Origin: Candidatus Daviesbacteria bacterium
GTDB lineage: Bacteria; Patescibacteriota; Microgenomatia; Daviesbacterales; UBA10151
Reading direction: 5' to 3'
DNA: 29,220 nt
Assembly: GCA_016183225.1 (NCBI GenBank)
Contig: JACPEZ010000034.1
Location: forward strand, 1-29,220
Part shown: positions 1 to 6,749 of the stretch, in pieces
Layout: the number at the start of each line of letters is the position of its first letter
Position numbering within the stretch: the first letter of the stretch is position 1
Notes under the pieces: generated by a model
What the model saw: the letters and a program-made list of their open reading frames with translations, nothing else
What the model was told of the DNA's origin: nothing
Databases searched by the model: none
Made by a program: the position numbers and the translations under genes

Positions 1-195
1 CACCATGATATAAGTTAAGATTTGGGCTTGACTGTAATTAAACACACTGCTGCTGGATTGAAAAACCGTCCACCAGATAAAATAAACCAAGAGCAGCTGC
101 AAAACCGATCTCACTCTCCAAAGGGCAAAATTTAATCTGTAAGTAAGACCCTGCTCCCAAGAAATTTTAAAAACTGCCAGGTATTTGTTGATCAT
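1..195 (-). CDS. ABC-2 type exporter permease, N-terminal part (runs off the left edge)
   Basis: A 65-codon open frame starts at ATG 195-193 and stays open to base 1. It begins MINKYLAVFKISWEQ, then has a tyrosine/arginine turn (TYRLNFALW), a hydrophobic stretch at about residues 32-46 and the segment YSQAQILTYIMV. This layout is what I know from the N-terminus of ABC-2 permeases of the COG4587 / ABC2_membrane_6 type, whose genes usually sit next to COG4586-type ATPases such as the one at 472-1395. The start overlaps the stop of the TrpR-like gene by 4 bases (ATGA), so the two are probably translationally coupled. It would form the membrane channel of the exporter; the substrate is unknown. 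Only the first part is in the window, so the family call is moderate. Confidence 0.72.
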   Translation of the reverse strand, partial: MINKYLAVFKISWEQGLTYRLNFALWRVRSVLQLLLVYFIWWTVFQSSSSVFNYSQAQILTYIMV

Positions 196-455
196 GAAGC
201 TTTACCAAAAATCCAAGGCGTGGAGGTCTTGAAAACTTTTTTGGGTCGCCGCTGCGTCATCATTTTGGCAACGCGAACCACTGTATCCGTACCTACCTTA
301 ACTTTTTCCGCCACTTTTCTGACTGTCAACCCTTCTTGTAAAAGATTCCTGATCCAATATCGATTTTTCAACATTCTCATCTCCGAAGATGTGAGCAGCG
401 ATCTTAAAATATCGTCCGGTATATGAATATTGTTATTTATTTCAGGTTTGCTCAT
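192..455 (-). CDS. TrpR/YerC-like helix-turn-helix protein
   Basis: An 87-residue protein starting MSKPEINNN. Residues about 18-70 resemble the Trp repressor superfamily (YerC/YecD type): LLTSSEMRMLKNRYWI, then a helix-turn-helix at about 43-66 (LTVRKVAEKVKVGTDTVVRV). The tail is basic (TQRRPKK). In this family the fold binds DNA, often as a dimer; no ligand can be read from the sequence. The frame is open for 19 more codons upstream (to 512), but those codons overlap the ABC ATPase gene and are partly encoded by a short repeat, so I chose the ATG at 455, 17 bases after the ATPase stop. No strong ribosome-binding site is visible. The gene lies between the ATPase and permease genes of one exporter and overlaps the permease start by 4 bases, which suggests a local regulator, though this is inference. 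Confidence 0.75.
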   Translation of the reverse strand: MSKPEINNNIHIPDDILRSLLTSSEMRMLKNRYWIRNLLQEGLTVRKVAEKVKVGTDTVVRVAKMMTQRRPKKVFKTSTPWIFGKAS

Positions 456-471
456 ACGTATCCATACATAA

Positions 472-1395
472 TCATACACCCCTTTGAAAAATCTGTCGAA
501 TAATATCTTCAATTGGCGGATCTTCTATGGTCAAATCCGCTACTTTAAACTTATGTAAAAGTTCCCTAGTTTTCTCTGCCACCTCATTTTTACCGACCTG
601 AATTTCCACGTAATTTCCTGAATATTCTTTCACCTTAATCACCTTGAAGGGGGCAAATTTATTAACTATTTTTTCCAAAAGACCGTCATATAAAATCTTC
701 CCCTGATCAATAATAATCACTCTTTTGGCCAGTTCTTTGACGTCAGCCATGTCGTGAGAGGTCAGTATTATTGTCGCTTTAAACTCTTCATTATATTCTT
801 TGATAAAATCCCTCATATTTTTTTGCGCCACCACATCCAGGCCAATGGTCGGCTCGTCTAAAAATAACACTTTTGGTGAATGCAAAAGCGCGGCAATAAG
901 TTCCATCTTCATTCTCTGTCCCAAAGACAGTTTTCTAACCTGTACTTTTAAAATATCCCCTACGGCAAGCATGTCTGATAATTTATCCAGAATTCCCTTG
1001 AAATTTTTATCCGGAATTTCATAAATTGCCTTATTTAAAATAAAGCTTTCCATGGCAGGCAAATCCCACCAAAGTTGGTTTTTTTGTCCCAAAACCAAAC
1101 TAAACTTTTTTTGAAAATCGCTCTGTCTTTTAAAAGGCTCAAACCCCCCGACCCGCACTTGCCCCGATGTAGGATACAGTAGTCCCGACAAAACCTTCAG
1201 AGTGGTGGTTTTGCCTGCTCCGTTAGGACCGATGAACCCCACCAACTCCCCCTCTTTAATTTCAAAGGATACTCCGTCAACCGCCTTAGTATTATAGTGT
1301 TTCCGCACAAACAGGGATTTGACAGACCCCCAAAGTCCGGGTTCTTTTTGATAAACGCGGTAATATTTTTTTAAATTTTTTACAGAGATGGTCAC
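472..1395 (-). CDS. ABC transporter ATP-binding protein (ABC-2 exporter type)
   Basis: A 307-residue ATPase that would power an ABC-2 exporter from the cytoplasmic side. The motifs are complete: Walker A GPNGAGKT at 56-63, Q-loop near Q104, signature LSLGQ at 156-160, Walker B VLFLDE at 176-181 and H-loop H214. The long N-terminus (KYYRVYQKEPGLWGSVKSLF) before the Walker A and the extra ~70 residues at the C-terminus fit COG4586-type ATPases, which pair with ABC2_membrane_6 permeases. The start is GTG at 1395, overlapping the stop of the HU gene by four bases (GTGA). The next genes downstream are a TrpR-like protein and the matching permease. The transported substrate cannot be read from the sequence. 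Confidence 0.93.
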   Translation of the reverse strand: MTISVKNLKKYYRVYQKEPGLWGSVKSLFVRKHYNTKAVDGVSFEIKEGELVGFIGPNGAGKTTTLKVLSGLLYPTSGQVRVGGFEPFKRQSDFQKKFSLVLGQKNQLWWDLPAMESFILNKAIYEIPDKNFKGILDKLSDMLAVGDILKVQVRKLSLGQRMKMELIAALLHSPKVLFLDEPTIGLDVVAQKNMRDFIKEYNEEFKATIILTSHDMADVKELAKRVIIIDQGKILYDGLLEKIVNKFAPFKVIKVKEYSGNYVEIQVGKNEVAEKTRELLHKFKVADLTIEDPPIEDIIRQIFQRGV

Positions 1396-1664
1396 TTAAT
1401 GAGTCTTTTTATGGTTTTGCCGGCTGAAAAACCGGGAAGTTTCCTGCCCGGGATTTGGATTGTTTCTCCTGTTTGGGGATTTCTGCCGCGGCGGGCTGTC
1501 CGTGATCTGATTAAAAATGTGCCAAAGCCGGTGATGACTGCTTTTTCACCGCGAACCAGAGAGTCTTTAATTAAATTAAAAACGCTATTGACCGCATCGC
1601 GGGATGCTCTTTTGGTCAAAGAAGCCTTCTTGGCCACCTTTTCTATTAGTTCATTCTTAGTCAT
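1392..1664 (-). CDS. HU/IHF-family nucleoid DNA-binding protein
   Basis: A 90-residue protein of standard HU length. It begins MTKNELIEKVA, has the dimerisation helices at 1-40, the GFGTFLIRSR strand region, and the DNA-binding arm with RGRNPQTGETIQIP, followed by PGFSAGKTIKRLI. HU proteins are small dimeric architectural proteins that bend DNA. It follows rny by 20 bases and overlaps the ABC ATPase gene by 4 bases, so it appears to be transcribed with both. HU and IHF subunits cannot be told apart here, so no symbol is given. Confidence 0.95.
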   Translation of the reverse strand: MTKNELIEKVAKKASLTKRASRDAVNSVFNLIKDSLVRGEKAVITGFGTFLIRSRTARRGRNPQTGETIQIPGRKLPGFSAGKTIKRLIK

Positions 1665-1684
1665 ACTCTATATATAGCAAAAGA

Positions 1685-3010
1685 TTAGCCTTTTGTAAAG
1701 ATGCTTTCACTGTACCTTGCTTCCCTGATGGCAGTGATTTTCACTGCTCCCGGCACCATTACTTCTTTGGAAATCCTCTGGGCAATATCATGAGTTAATT
1801 TGGGCAGTTCCTCGTCAGCTATTTTTTCCGGAATGACAATTACCCGAACTTCACGGCCTGCCTGCAGGGCATATGCTTTCTCCACCCCTTCAAAAGAAAG
1901 CGCGATATTTTCTATGTCATCCAGTCTTTTAATGTAATCTTCCACCGCTTCGTGTCTGGCGCCGGGTCTCCCCCCTGATATGGCATCGGCAATATAAACC
2001 AAAATTGACTCAACTGCCGAAAAAGGCTTATCTTCGTGATGTTCAGCTATGCAATTTATCACTTTTTCAGGCATATTAAATTTCCTGGCTATCTGCACGC
2101 CTTTTTCCACATGCGTTCCCTCATCTCCCTCGGTAATGATTTTTCCCACGTCATGAAGCAGACAACCCAAACGCACCACATTCACATCCGCCCCGATCGT
2201 TTTTGCCAAAGCCACCCCTATTTGAGTTTCTTCCAGGGTGTGCTGAATTAAATTCTGTCCAAAAGAATAACGGTATTTAAATCTGCCCAGTAAACATACC
2301 AGATCTTTTGGCAAATTATAAACTCCCGCATCGTGACACAGCTTTTCCCCCGCCTGACACATTATTTTTTCTAATTCCTCCCTGGTTTTGGCCACAATTT
2401 CTTCAATGCGCTGCGGTTGGATCCTGCCGTCGGCAATCAGCCGCTCCAGAGCCACCTTGGCAATTTCCCGACGGATGGGATCAAAAGAGGATAAAATTAA
2501 ACTGTCGGGGATTTCATCATCCATGACCAGATCCACTCCGGTAGCCTGCTCAAAAGTTCTCACGTTCCTTCCTTCTTTACCAATAATCCTGCCCTTCATC
2601 TCCTCATCTGTCAGTTTCACCCGTGAGGTGGTAAATTCGGAAATATAATCCGTCACTCCGTGAAGCATGGCATCTGCCAAAATTTCTCTGGCTTTTTCGT
2701 CCGCCGTCAGTTTTATTTCGTCTTCCGCTTCTTTGATTTTTTTGGAAATTTCTCCGGCCAGATCTTTCTCAACCTGCTCCAGAAGAATTTTTTGAGCATC
2801 ATCTGCCGGCATTTTGGCCGAATGTTCCAACTTTTCCACCAAATCTTTTCTTAAATCTTCCAACTGCTCCAGCTTTTGATCAATTAATTTTTGTTTTTCG
2901 CTGATTTGTCTTTCCCGTTCTTCCAAAATACCCTCGCGTTTAGCAAGTTCTGTTTCATTGATATTAGCTTGCCCCGAGCTTTGTCGAGGGGGTCCAAATG
3001 TTTTTTGCAT
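1685..3010 (-). CDS. rny: Ribonuclease Y, without the membrane anchor
   Basis: A 441-residue RNase Y, an endoribonuclease that starts mRNA decay. A charged coiled coil covers about 18-110, the KH domain has GRIIGKEGRNVR at 140-151, and the HD domain has H257 and the HD pair H286-D287 in CLLHDVGK, followed by EHHEDKP and a C-terminal region ending in IREARYSE. RNase Y is normally about 510-520 residues with an N-terminal transmembrane helix. That helix and part of the coiled coil are missing here. Residues 5-15 (FGPPRQSSGQA) are encoded by a palindromic repeat instead. The recX stop at 3027 leaves no room for a longer protein. The chosen ATG has no clear ribosome-binding site, so the true start could be further in. 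The enzyme is probably cytosolic in this organism, or anchored by a partner. Confidence 0.93.
   Translation of the reverse strand: MQKTFGPPRQSSGQANINETELAKREGILEERERQISEKQKLIDQKLEQLEDLRKDLVEKLEHSAKMPADDAQKILLEQVEKDLAGEISKKIKEAEDEIKLTADEKAREILADAMLHGVTDYISEFTTSRVKLTDEEMKGRIIGKEGRNVRTFEQATGVDLVMDDEIPDSLILSSFDPIRREIAKVALERLIADGRIQPQRIEEIVAKTREELEKIMCQAGEKLCHDAGVYNLPKDLVCLLGRFKYRYSFGQNLIQHTLEETQIGVALAKTIGADVNVVRLGCLLHDVGKIITEGDEGTHVEKGVQIARKFNMPEKVINCIAEHHEDKPFSAVESILVYIADAISGGRPGARHEAVEDYIKRLDDIENIALSFEGVEKAYALQAGREVRVIVIPEKIADEELPKLTHDIAQRISKEVMVPGAVKITAIREARYSESIFTKG
2971..2993. repeat. Imperfect palindromic repeat (CCCGAGC..GTCGAGGG type) inside the start of rny
   Basis: The plus strand reads CCCCGAGCTTTGTCGAGGGG, which folds as CCC-C-G-A, loop GCTTTG, T-C-G, bulged A, GGG. 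A second copy with the same arms and a GCGAAG loop lies inside rplC at 28754-28771. It encodes residues 5-15 of RNase Y in frame. Confidence 0.7.
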
Positions 3011-3026
3011 TGATTAAACGATCTTA

Positions 3027-3467
3027 TTATTTTTCCAAAAAATTATCAACTACTGCTTTGGCGACTGAATACTCAAACCCTTTTCTCATTAAAAAATCAG
3101 TTGCTTTTTTTCTAAATTCCATTGATTCTAATTTCTGCCACGCTTTTGCTTTTTTCTCCAAGGCTTTTTCTGCAATTTGTTCTTCGCTTGACTCTAGACA
3201 CTCGACTCCAGTCACTTCTTCTATTATTTCCTTATCTATCCCTTTTTGCCAAAGCTCTGCTTTGATTGCCCTGATCCCTTTGTGCTTTGATCTTCTTCTT
3301 GACTCCACCCATTCTCTCGCAAATTTCTCATCATCAATATACCCTTGCTCTTTTAATTGATTAATGATTTGTTCCGGTTTGGAGGTTTTATTTTTTAAAT
3401 AATCTCTGATTTCTTTTTCCGACCGGTCTCGAAAAGATAATAATCTATATATTTTCTGTAATAACAC
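3027..3467 (-). CDS. recX: RecX-family regulator of RecA
   Basis: A 146-residue protein with the RecX three-helix repeats: IYRLLSFRDRSEKEIRDYL, then INQLKEQGYIDDEKFAREWVESR, and a C-terminal repeat with RKKATDFLMRKGFEYSVAKAVV. RecX binds RecA filaments and limits their activity. The start is GTG at 3467, 23 bases inside the 3' end of recA, with a purine-rich GAGGAAG about 8-12 bases before it, so its translation is probably coupled to recA. About residues 83-96 (around GVECLESSEEQ) are encoded by a short repeat that also occurs between infA and rpmJ. This lies in a linker between helices and the frame is kept. Confidence 0.92.
   Translation of the reverse strand: MLLQKIYRLLSFRDRSEKEIRDYLKNKTSKPEQIINQLKEQGYIDDEKFAREWVESRRRSKHKGIRAIKAELWQKGIDKEIIEEVTGVECLESSEEQIAEKALEKKAKAWQKLESMEFRKKATDFLMRKGFEYSVAKAVVDNFLEK
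3187..3216. repeat. Short CTTGACTCT...AGTCACT repeat inside recX
   Basis: A 30-base stretch starting CTTGACTCT and ending AGTCACT. The reverse complement of 17834-17863 has the same length, the same two ends and most inner bases. Here it is read in frame within recX. Confidence 0.55.
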
Positions 3468-4512
3468 TTTGATCTTCCTCTTCGCCTACTATCATGGGTT
3501 CTTTACCCTGTTTTTCTTTTCCCCAGGCATCTCTGACTTCTTTTTCCAATCCTAAAGCTTCTTTGGGATTTTCCCGCAAATATAAAATGGCAGCCTGCCT
3601 GCCCTGGCCTAAAATGACCTCATCCCGTTTGATAAAGGCGCCTGACTTTTGCAAAATCCCCAATTCTATCCCCACATCCAGCAACTCTCCTGATTTGGAA
3701 ATACCCCGATCATCCATGTCAAATTCGGCAATGCGAAACGGGGGAGCCACTTTATTTTTGACCACCTTCACCCGGTGTCTTGAACCCACTACCATATCTC
3801 CTTCTTTAAGATTTTCAATTTTGCGGATATCCAGACGGATAGATGCATAAAATTTTAAAGCCAAACCTCCGGGGGTGGTTTCGGGATTGCCAAACATCAC
3901 CCCGATTTTTTGCCGCAGCTGATTGGTAAAAATGACCACTGTTTTGGTATTGGCAATGGCGGCAGTTAACTTGCGCAAGGCTTGAGACATAAGCCGGGCC
4001 TGCATACCCATTACCGAATCGCCCATTTCTCCTTCAATTTCCGCCCGGGGGGTCAGCGCCGCCACCGAATCAATCACCACTACATCAATGCCGCCGGATC
4101 TAATCAAAGCTTCGGCAATTTCCAGAGCCTGCTCGCCGGTATCGGGTTGGGAAATGAGCAGATCGTCTAGATTAACCCCGATTTTTTGGGCCCGTTGGGG
4201 ATCAAGAGCATGTTCGGCATCAATAAAAGCGGCTACCCCTTGCTTTTTTTGAGCCTCGGCAATCACATGCAGCGCAACAGTTGTTTTACCCGAAGCTTCG
4301 GGTCCATAAATTTCAATCACCCGACCCTTGGGCAAACCCCCAATGCCCAAAGCCAAATCCAGCGCCAGCGATCCGGTGGGAATTACATCTGTGGTAAGTT
4401 TTTCCGCCCGCTCTCCCAAACGCATAATTGAACCTGTCCCGTATTGTTTTTGAATGCCTGCAATGGCAGCCGCAATGGCGGCCTTTTTGGCATCGTCATT
4501 ATTTCCGGCCAT
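3445..4512 (-). CDS. recA: RecA recombinase
   Basis: A 355-residue RecA, the ATP-dependent strand-exchange protein of homologous recombination and the SOS response. Counting from MAGNNDD, Walker A GPEASGKT is at 70-77, followed by the AFIDAEHALDP segment, Walker B VVVIDSVAAL, the MGMQARLMSQALRKL segment and the DNA-binding loop TNQLRQKIGVMFGNPETTPGG. The C-terminus ends in the usual acidic stretch (GEEEDQ). The open frame extends 7 codons further upstream, but those bases hold the likely -10 box, so I chose the ATG at 4512. It would be read from a leaderless mRNA. It is the first gene of recA-recX-rny-HU. Confidence 0.98.
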   Translation of the reverse strand: MAGNNDDAKKAAIAAAIAGIQKQYGTGSIMRLGERAEKLTTDVIPTGSLALDLALGIGGLPKGRVIEIYGPEASGKTTVALHVIAEAQKKQGVAAFIDAEHALDPQRAQKIGVNLDDLLISQPDTGEQALEIAEALIRSGGIDVVVIDSVAALTPRAEIEGEMGDSVMGMQARLMSQALRKLTAAIANTKTVVIFTNQLRQKIGVMFGNPETTPGGLALKFYASIRLDIRKIENLKEGDMVVGSRHRVKVVKNKVAPPFRIAEFDMDDRGISKSGELLDVGIELGILQKSGAFIKRDEVILGQGRQAAILYLRENPKEALGLEKEVRDAWGKEKQGKEPMIVGEEEDQSVITENI

Positions 4513-4521
4513 ATTCTTAAA

Positions 4522-4550
4522 ATTAAAACACAATTTTGCAGCAATTACAA
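4522..4550 (-). promoter_or_regulatory. Probable recA promoter
   Basis: Minus strand: -35 TTGTAA (4545-4550), 17-base spacer, -10 TTTAAT (4522-4527). Nine bases separate the -10 from the recA ATG, so transcription should start within a few bases of the start codon. The spacing is ideal and each box is one or two bases off consensus. Confidence 0.6.
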
Positions 4551-4567
4551 TATCCCAAAAATACCTA

Positions 4568-4595
4568 TGTATTGATGTATGGATACATGAATACA
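4568..4595. repeat. ATGTAT/ATACAT palindrome downstream of the HExxH gene
   Basis: The plus strand has TGTAT, TG, ATGTAT, GG, ATACAT, GA, ATACA, a symmetric hairpin with one two-base mismatch. It sits between the HExxH protein gene and the recA promoter. A related copy sharing ATGTATGGATAC lies at the start of the TrpR-like gene (about 450-475). It could slow transcription, but the T run after it is weak. Confidence 0.55.
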
Positions 4596-4599
4596 GATC

Positions 4600-5535
4600 T
4601 TAGCGGGAGGCGGGTGGTTGGTAAGCTGGATCAATATACTGATAAAACTCTTTGATTTCGCTATAAACCCTATTTGTTTCTGCTACTCTGGAATTGTATT
4701 GTCCAACCAAACTATTAAACTCCGGTATTTTGCTTTCATCCCCGGCTTTAACTTGGCTTTCCAGAGATCTTAAACGGGGCTCAAGAGCGGTTAATTGAAC
4801 TTTTAGTTGATCAAGTTTTCTAACGCGAATGTTGAAACCGGAGGTAGTTGATATGGCAACTAGTTTCCGGCGGTCTGTGAAGTAACGTTGATAATACTCG
4901 TCCAGCTCGACTGCAAGATCAGCGTAATCAGTACCAAAGAAAGCATGTAATTCATCATAGTAATTTTTCTTCATTCGTTTCATGGCCTCGACGCGGGCAG
5001 TAATGCTCTCGTCGTTTTGGCGATTTGCTATTTCCTGATCAATCAGGACATTTACCTTTTCTTTTTCTTTTGTACCAAGCCGGCTGTAAGCCACATGCAG
5101 CATCTCATGGGCTCCGGTACCAAAACGGTTATCTCTAAAGCGGGGGTCATCAATTTGCAAAAGATAAATTTTAATGGTTTGGGTAGGCAGTCCAAACAAT
5201 CCCTTACCCACCTTACCTTTTTTGCATCCGCCTGCCAGTTCTCCTGACTCCAAACACTCCTTTCTAAAACTTTCTCCGGAGATAAATTCCGGATCACCCC
5301 GGTAAAAAGCACCCTTGGCCTTGGTGGTCATAGTGGTTCGCTCGGCAATCTCGGCAATATGCGGTGGCGGTTGATAGTTTTTTAAGATATCTTCATCCGA
5401 CTGCATTAGTCCATATAAACCTACATAAATAAAGCCTCCGATCAAAAGTATGGGTAAAACTATCAAAATTAAGGCTACAATTAAAAATATTTTCAGGCAT
5501 CCCCTGCCTTTTTTGGGTGGTTGATTCTGGGGCAT
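4600..5535 (-). CDS. Membrane-anchored HExxH protein, possible metalloprotease
   Basis: A 311-residue protein of unknown function. Residues 1-12 are basic, 13-44 form one transmembrane segment, and the rest is most likely outside the membrane. HEMLH at 143-147 (in GAHEMLHVAYSRL) matches the zinc-metalloprotease motif HExxH. E195 in DELHAFFGTDYADL, about 50 residues on, could be a third ligand as in gluzincins. Two cysteines (C94, C104) flank a short loop. Residues about 230-300 look like a coiled coil, and the end is proline-rich. Such proteins are common as hypotheticals in candidate-phyla genomes. Protease activity is inferred from the motif alone. It lies 44 bases after tRNA-Pro and may be co-transcribed with it. 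Confidence 0.7.
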   Translation of the reverse strand: MPQNQPPKKGRGCLKIFLIVALILIVLPILLIGGFIYVGLYGLMQSDEDILKNYQPPPHIAEIAERTTMTTKAKGAFYRGDPEFISGESFRKECLESGELAGGCKKGKVGKGLFGLPTQTIKIYLLQIDDPRFRDNRFGTGAHEMLHVAYSRLGTKEKEKVNVLIDQEIANRQNDESITARVEAMKRMKKNYYDELHAFFGTDYADLAVELDEYYQRYFTDRRKLVAISTTSGFNIRVRKLDQLKVQLTALEPRLRSLESQVKAGDESKIPEFNSLVGQYNSRVAETNRVYSEIKEFYQYIDPAYQPPASR

Positions 5536-5579
5536 TAATATCAGGTTAGTATAGCAAGAGATGATAAGTCAAGAACCAG

Positions 5580-5651
5580 TCGGGGATGAGAGAATTGAAC
5601 TCTCTGCTTCTCGGACCCCATCCGAGCGGTCTACCGATGACCTAATCCCCG
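5580..5651 (-). tRNA. tRNA-Pro (anticodon GGG)
   Basis: The minus strand folds into a full cloverleaf: acceptor CGGGGAT with ATCCCCG, D-stem GGTC/GACC with GG in the loop, anticodon stem CTCGG/CCGAG with loop ATGGGGT, a 5-base variable loop AAGCA, and T-arm GAGAG-TTCAATT-CTCTC. The anticodon is GGG, with G37 after it and the C1-G72 pair and A73 typical of bacterial proline tRNAs. CCA is not encoded (CTG follows A73). Confidence 0.93.
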
Positions 5652-5656
5652 CCTTC

Positions 5657-5692
5657 GCGGGCTGAAGCCCGCTTCGTCGGGCAAAAGCCCGA
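5657..5692. repeat. Two tandem GC-rich hairpins between tRNA-Pro and the plus-strand promoter
   Basis: Plus strand GCGGGC-TGAA-GCCCGC (5657-5672) is followed by TCGGGC-AAAA-GCCCGA (5677-5692), each with a 6-bp stem and a 4-base loop. They lie a few bases before tRNA-Pro and just behind the plus-strand promoter. There is no T run on either side, so they are not standard terminators. They may be a repeat doublet, or a processing or insulating element. Confidence 0.6.
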
Positions 5693-5698
5693 AACAGA

Positions 5699-5728
5699 TT
5701 GTATTGTAACATTAGCTCCCTGTATAAT
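5699..5728 (+). promoter_or_regulatory. Probable promoter for the plus-strand gene pair (leaderless)
   Basis: A perfect -10 TATAAT (5723-5728) with a weak -35 TTGTAT (5699-5704, 18-base spacer). Only seven bases separate the -10 from the ATG at 5736, so the mRNA should begin at or next to the start codon. Confidence 0.65.
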
Positions 5729-5735
5729 TCCATCT

Positions 5736-6512
5736 ATGAAACTAATTTCTCTTAATGTCTGGGGCGGGAAAATTTTTAAGCCTTTGCTGACATTTATCAA
5801 AAAACATTCAAAAGATACCGATATATTTTGTTTTCAGGAAGTGTTTAATACCACTTCTAAAATTCAGGAAAGTTTCGGATACAGAACTAATCTCTATCAG
5901 GAAATTAGCGCCATTTTACCCTCACATCAGGGATATTTAGCCCCTGCTTTAGATAACTATTTATTGGGAAGTCATCAAAAAAAATATACTAATTTTAATC
6001 TTTCTGCAGGATTATCCGTATTTGTTAAAAAGAACTTAAGATTAATTTCAAGCGGGGATTTTTTTGTTTACAGAAAAAGAAACAAATTTAATTTAGGTAA
6101 CTCTAATACCGTACCCAGAAATGTTCAATACATAAGTTTTACACACAAAAATAAAAAATACACTATTTGTAATCTGCATGGTATCTGGCTGGAGAATGGT
6201 AAACAGGACAGTCACTCCAGAATTGAGCAATCTAAAAAAATTATAAAATTCTTGGATAAACAACAAGGAAGTAAAATCCTGTGCGGAGATTTTAATTTAT
6301 CAATGAATACGAAGAGTTTAAAAATTTTAGAAGAAGATTTGATTAATTTAATTAAAAATTATCACATTCCCGGAACCAGAAGTAAACATTTCCACGGTCA
6401 TGAAAAATTTGCCGACTATACTTTTGTTTCTCCTGATATCAATATCATAAACTTTCAAGTGCCTGATGCAGTTGTATCAGATCATTTACCAATGATTTTG
6501 GAGTTTTCTTAA
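5736..6512 (+). CDS. Endonuclease/exonuclease/phosphatase family protein
   Basis: A 258-residue protein with the full set of EEP-superfamily metal and catalytic motifs: N7 in SLNVWGG, E35 in CFQEVF, the histidine in CNLHGIW, the GDFN motif near the middle, and S248-D249-H250 in VVSDHLP at the end. Members hydrolyse phosphodiester or phosphate-ester bonds in DNA, RNA, inositol phosphates or lipids, and the substrate cannot be told from sequence. There is no signal peptide. The gene is AT-rich by eye compared with the ribosomal block. It is followed directly (TAAATG) by the acylphosphatase gene on the same strand. Confidence 0.85.
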   Translation: MKLISLNVWGGKIFKPLLTFIKKHSKDTDIFCFQEVFNTTSKIQESFGYRTNLYQEISAILPSHQGYLAPALDNYLLGSHQKKYTNFNLSAGLSVFVKKNLRLISSGDFFVYRKRNKFNLGNSNTVPRNVQYISFTHKNKKYTICNLHGIWLENGKQDSHSRIEQSKKIIKFLDKQQGSKILCGDFNLSMNTKSLKILEEDLINLIKNYHIPGTRSKHFHGHEKFADYTFVSPDINIINFQVPDAVVSDHLPMILEFS

Positions 6513-6749
6513 ATGAAACAACGCTTAAGCATCAAAGTTTATGGCCAGGTTCAGGGGGTATTTTTTAGAGCTACTGCCAAAGAAAAAGGAGAGAAATTGG
6601 GCATCAAAGTTTCAGCAGAGAACAAACCGGACGGGACAGTTTATATAGAAACCGAGGGAGAAGACGAAAAACTTGAAAAATTTGTCAAATGGTGCCGTCA
6701 GGGCCCATCTTTAGCCCGGGTGGAAAAAGTGGAAGTTACAGAGTTGTGA
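6513..6749 (+). CDS. acyP: Acylphosphatase
   Basis: A 78-residue protein slightly shorter than the usual ~90. The active-site loop GQVQGVFFR carries the phosphate-binding arginine (R19), and N37 in SAENKPDGTVYIETEGE matches the catalytic asparagine region. Acylphosphatases hydrolyse carboxyl-phosphate bonds such as acetyl phosphate. The start codon immediately follows the stop of the EEP gene, so the two form an operon. Its 3' end overlaps the convergent ATP-grasp gene by 14 bases, which leaves no space for a terminator between them. Confidence 0.93.
   Translation: MKQRLSIKVYGQVQGVFFRATAKEKGEKLGIKVSAENKPDGTVYIETEGEDEKLEKFVKWCRQGPSLARVEKVEVTEL

Noticed and set aside
4513..4533. Seven extra N-terminal codons for RecA (MCFNFKN)
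   Set aside because: This stretch holds the likely -10 box and lacks a ribosome-binding site. MAGNN at 4512 fits the family start better.
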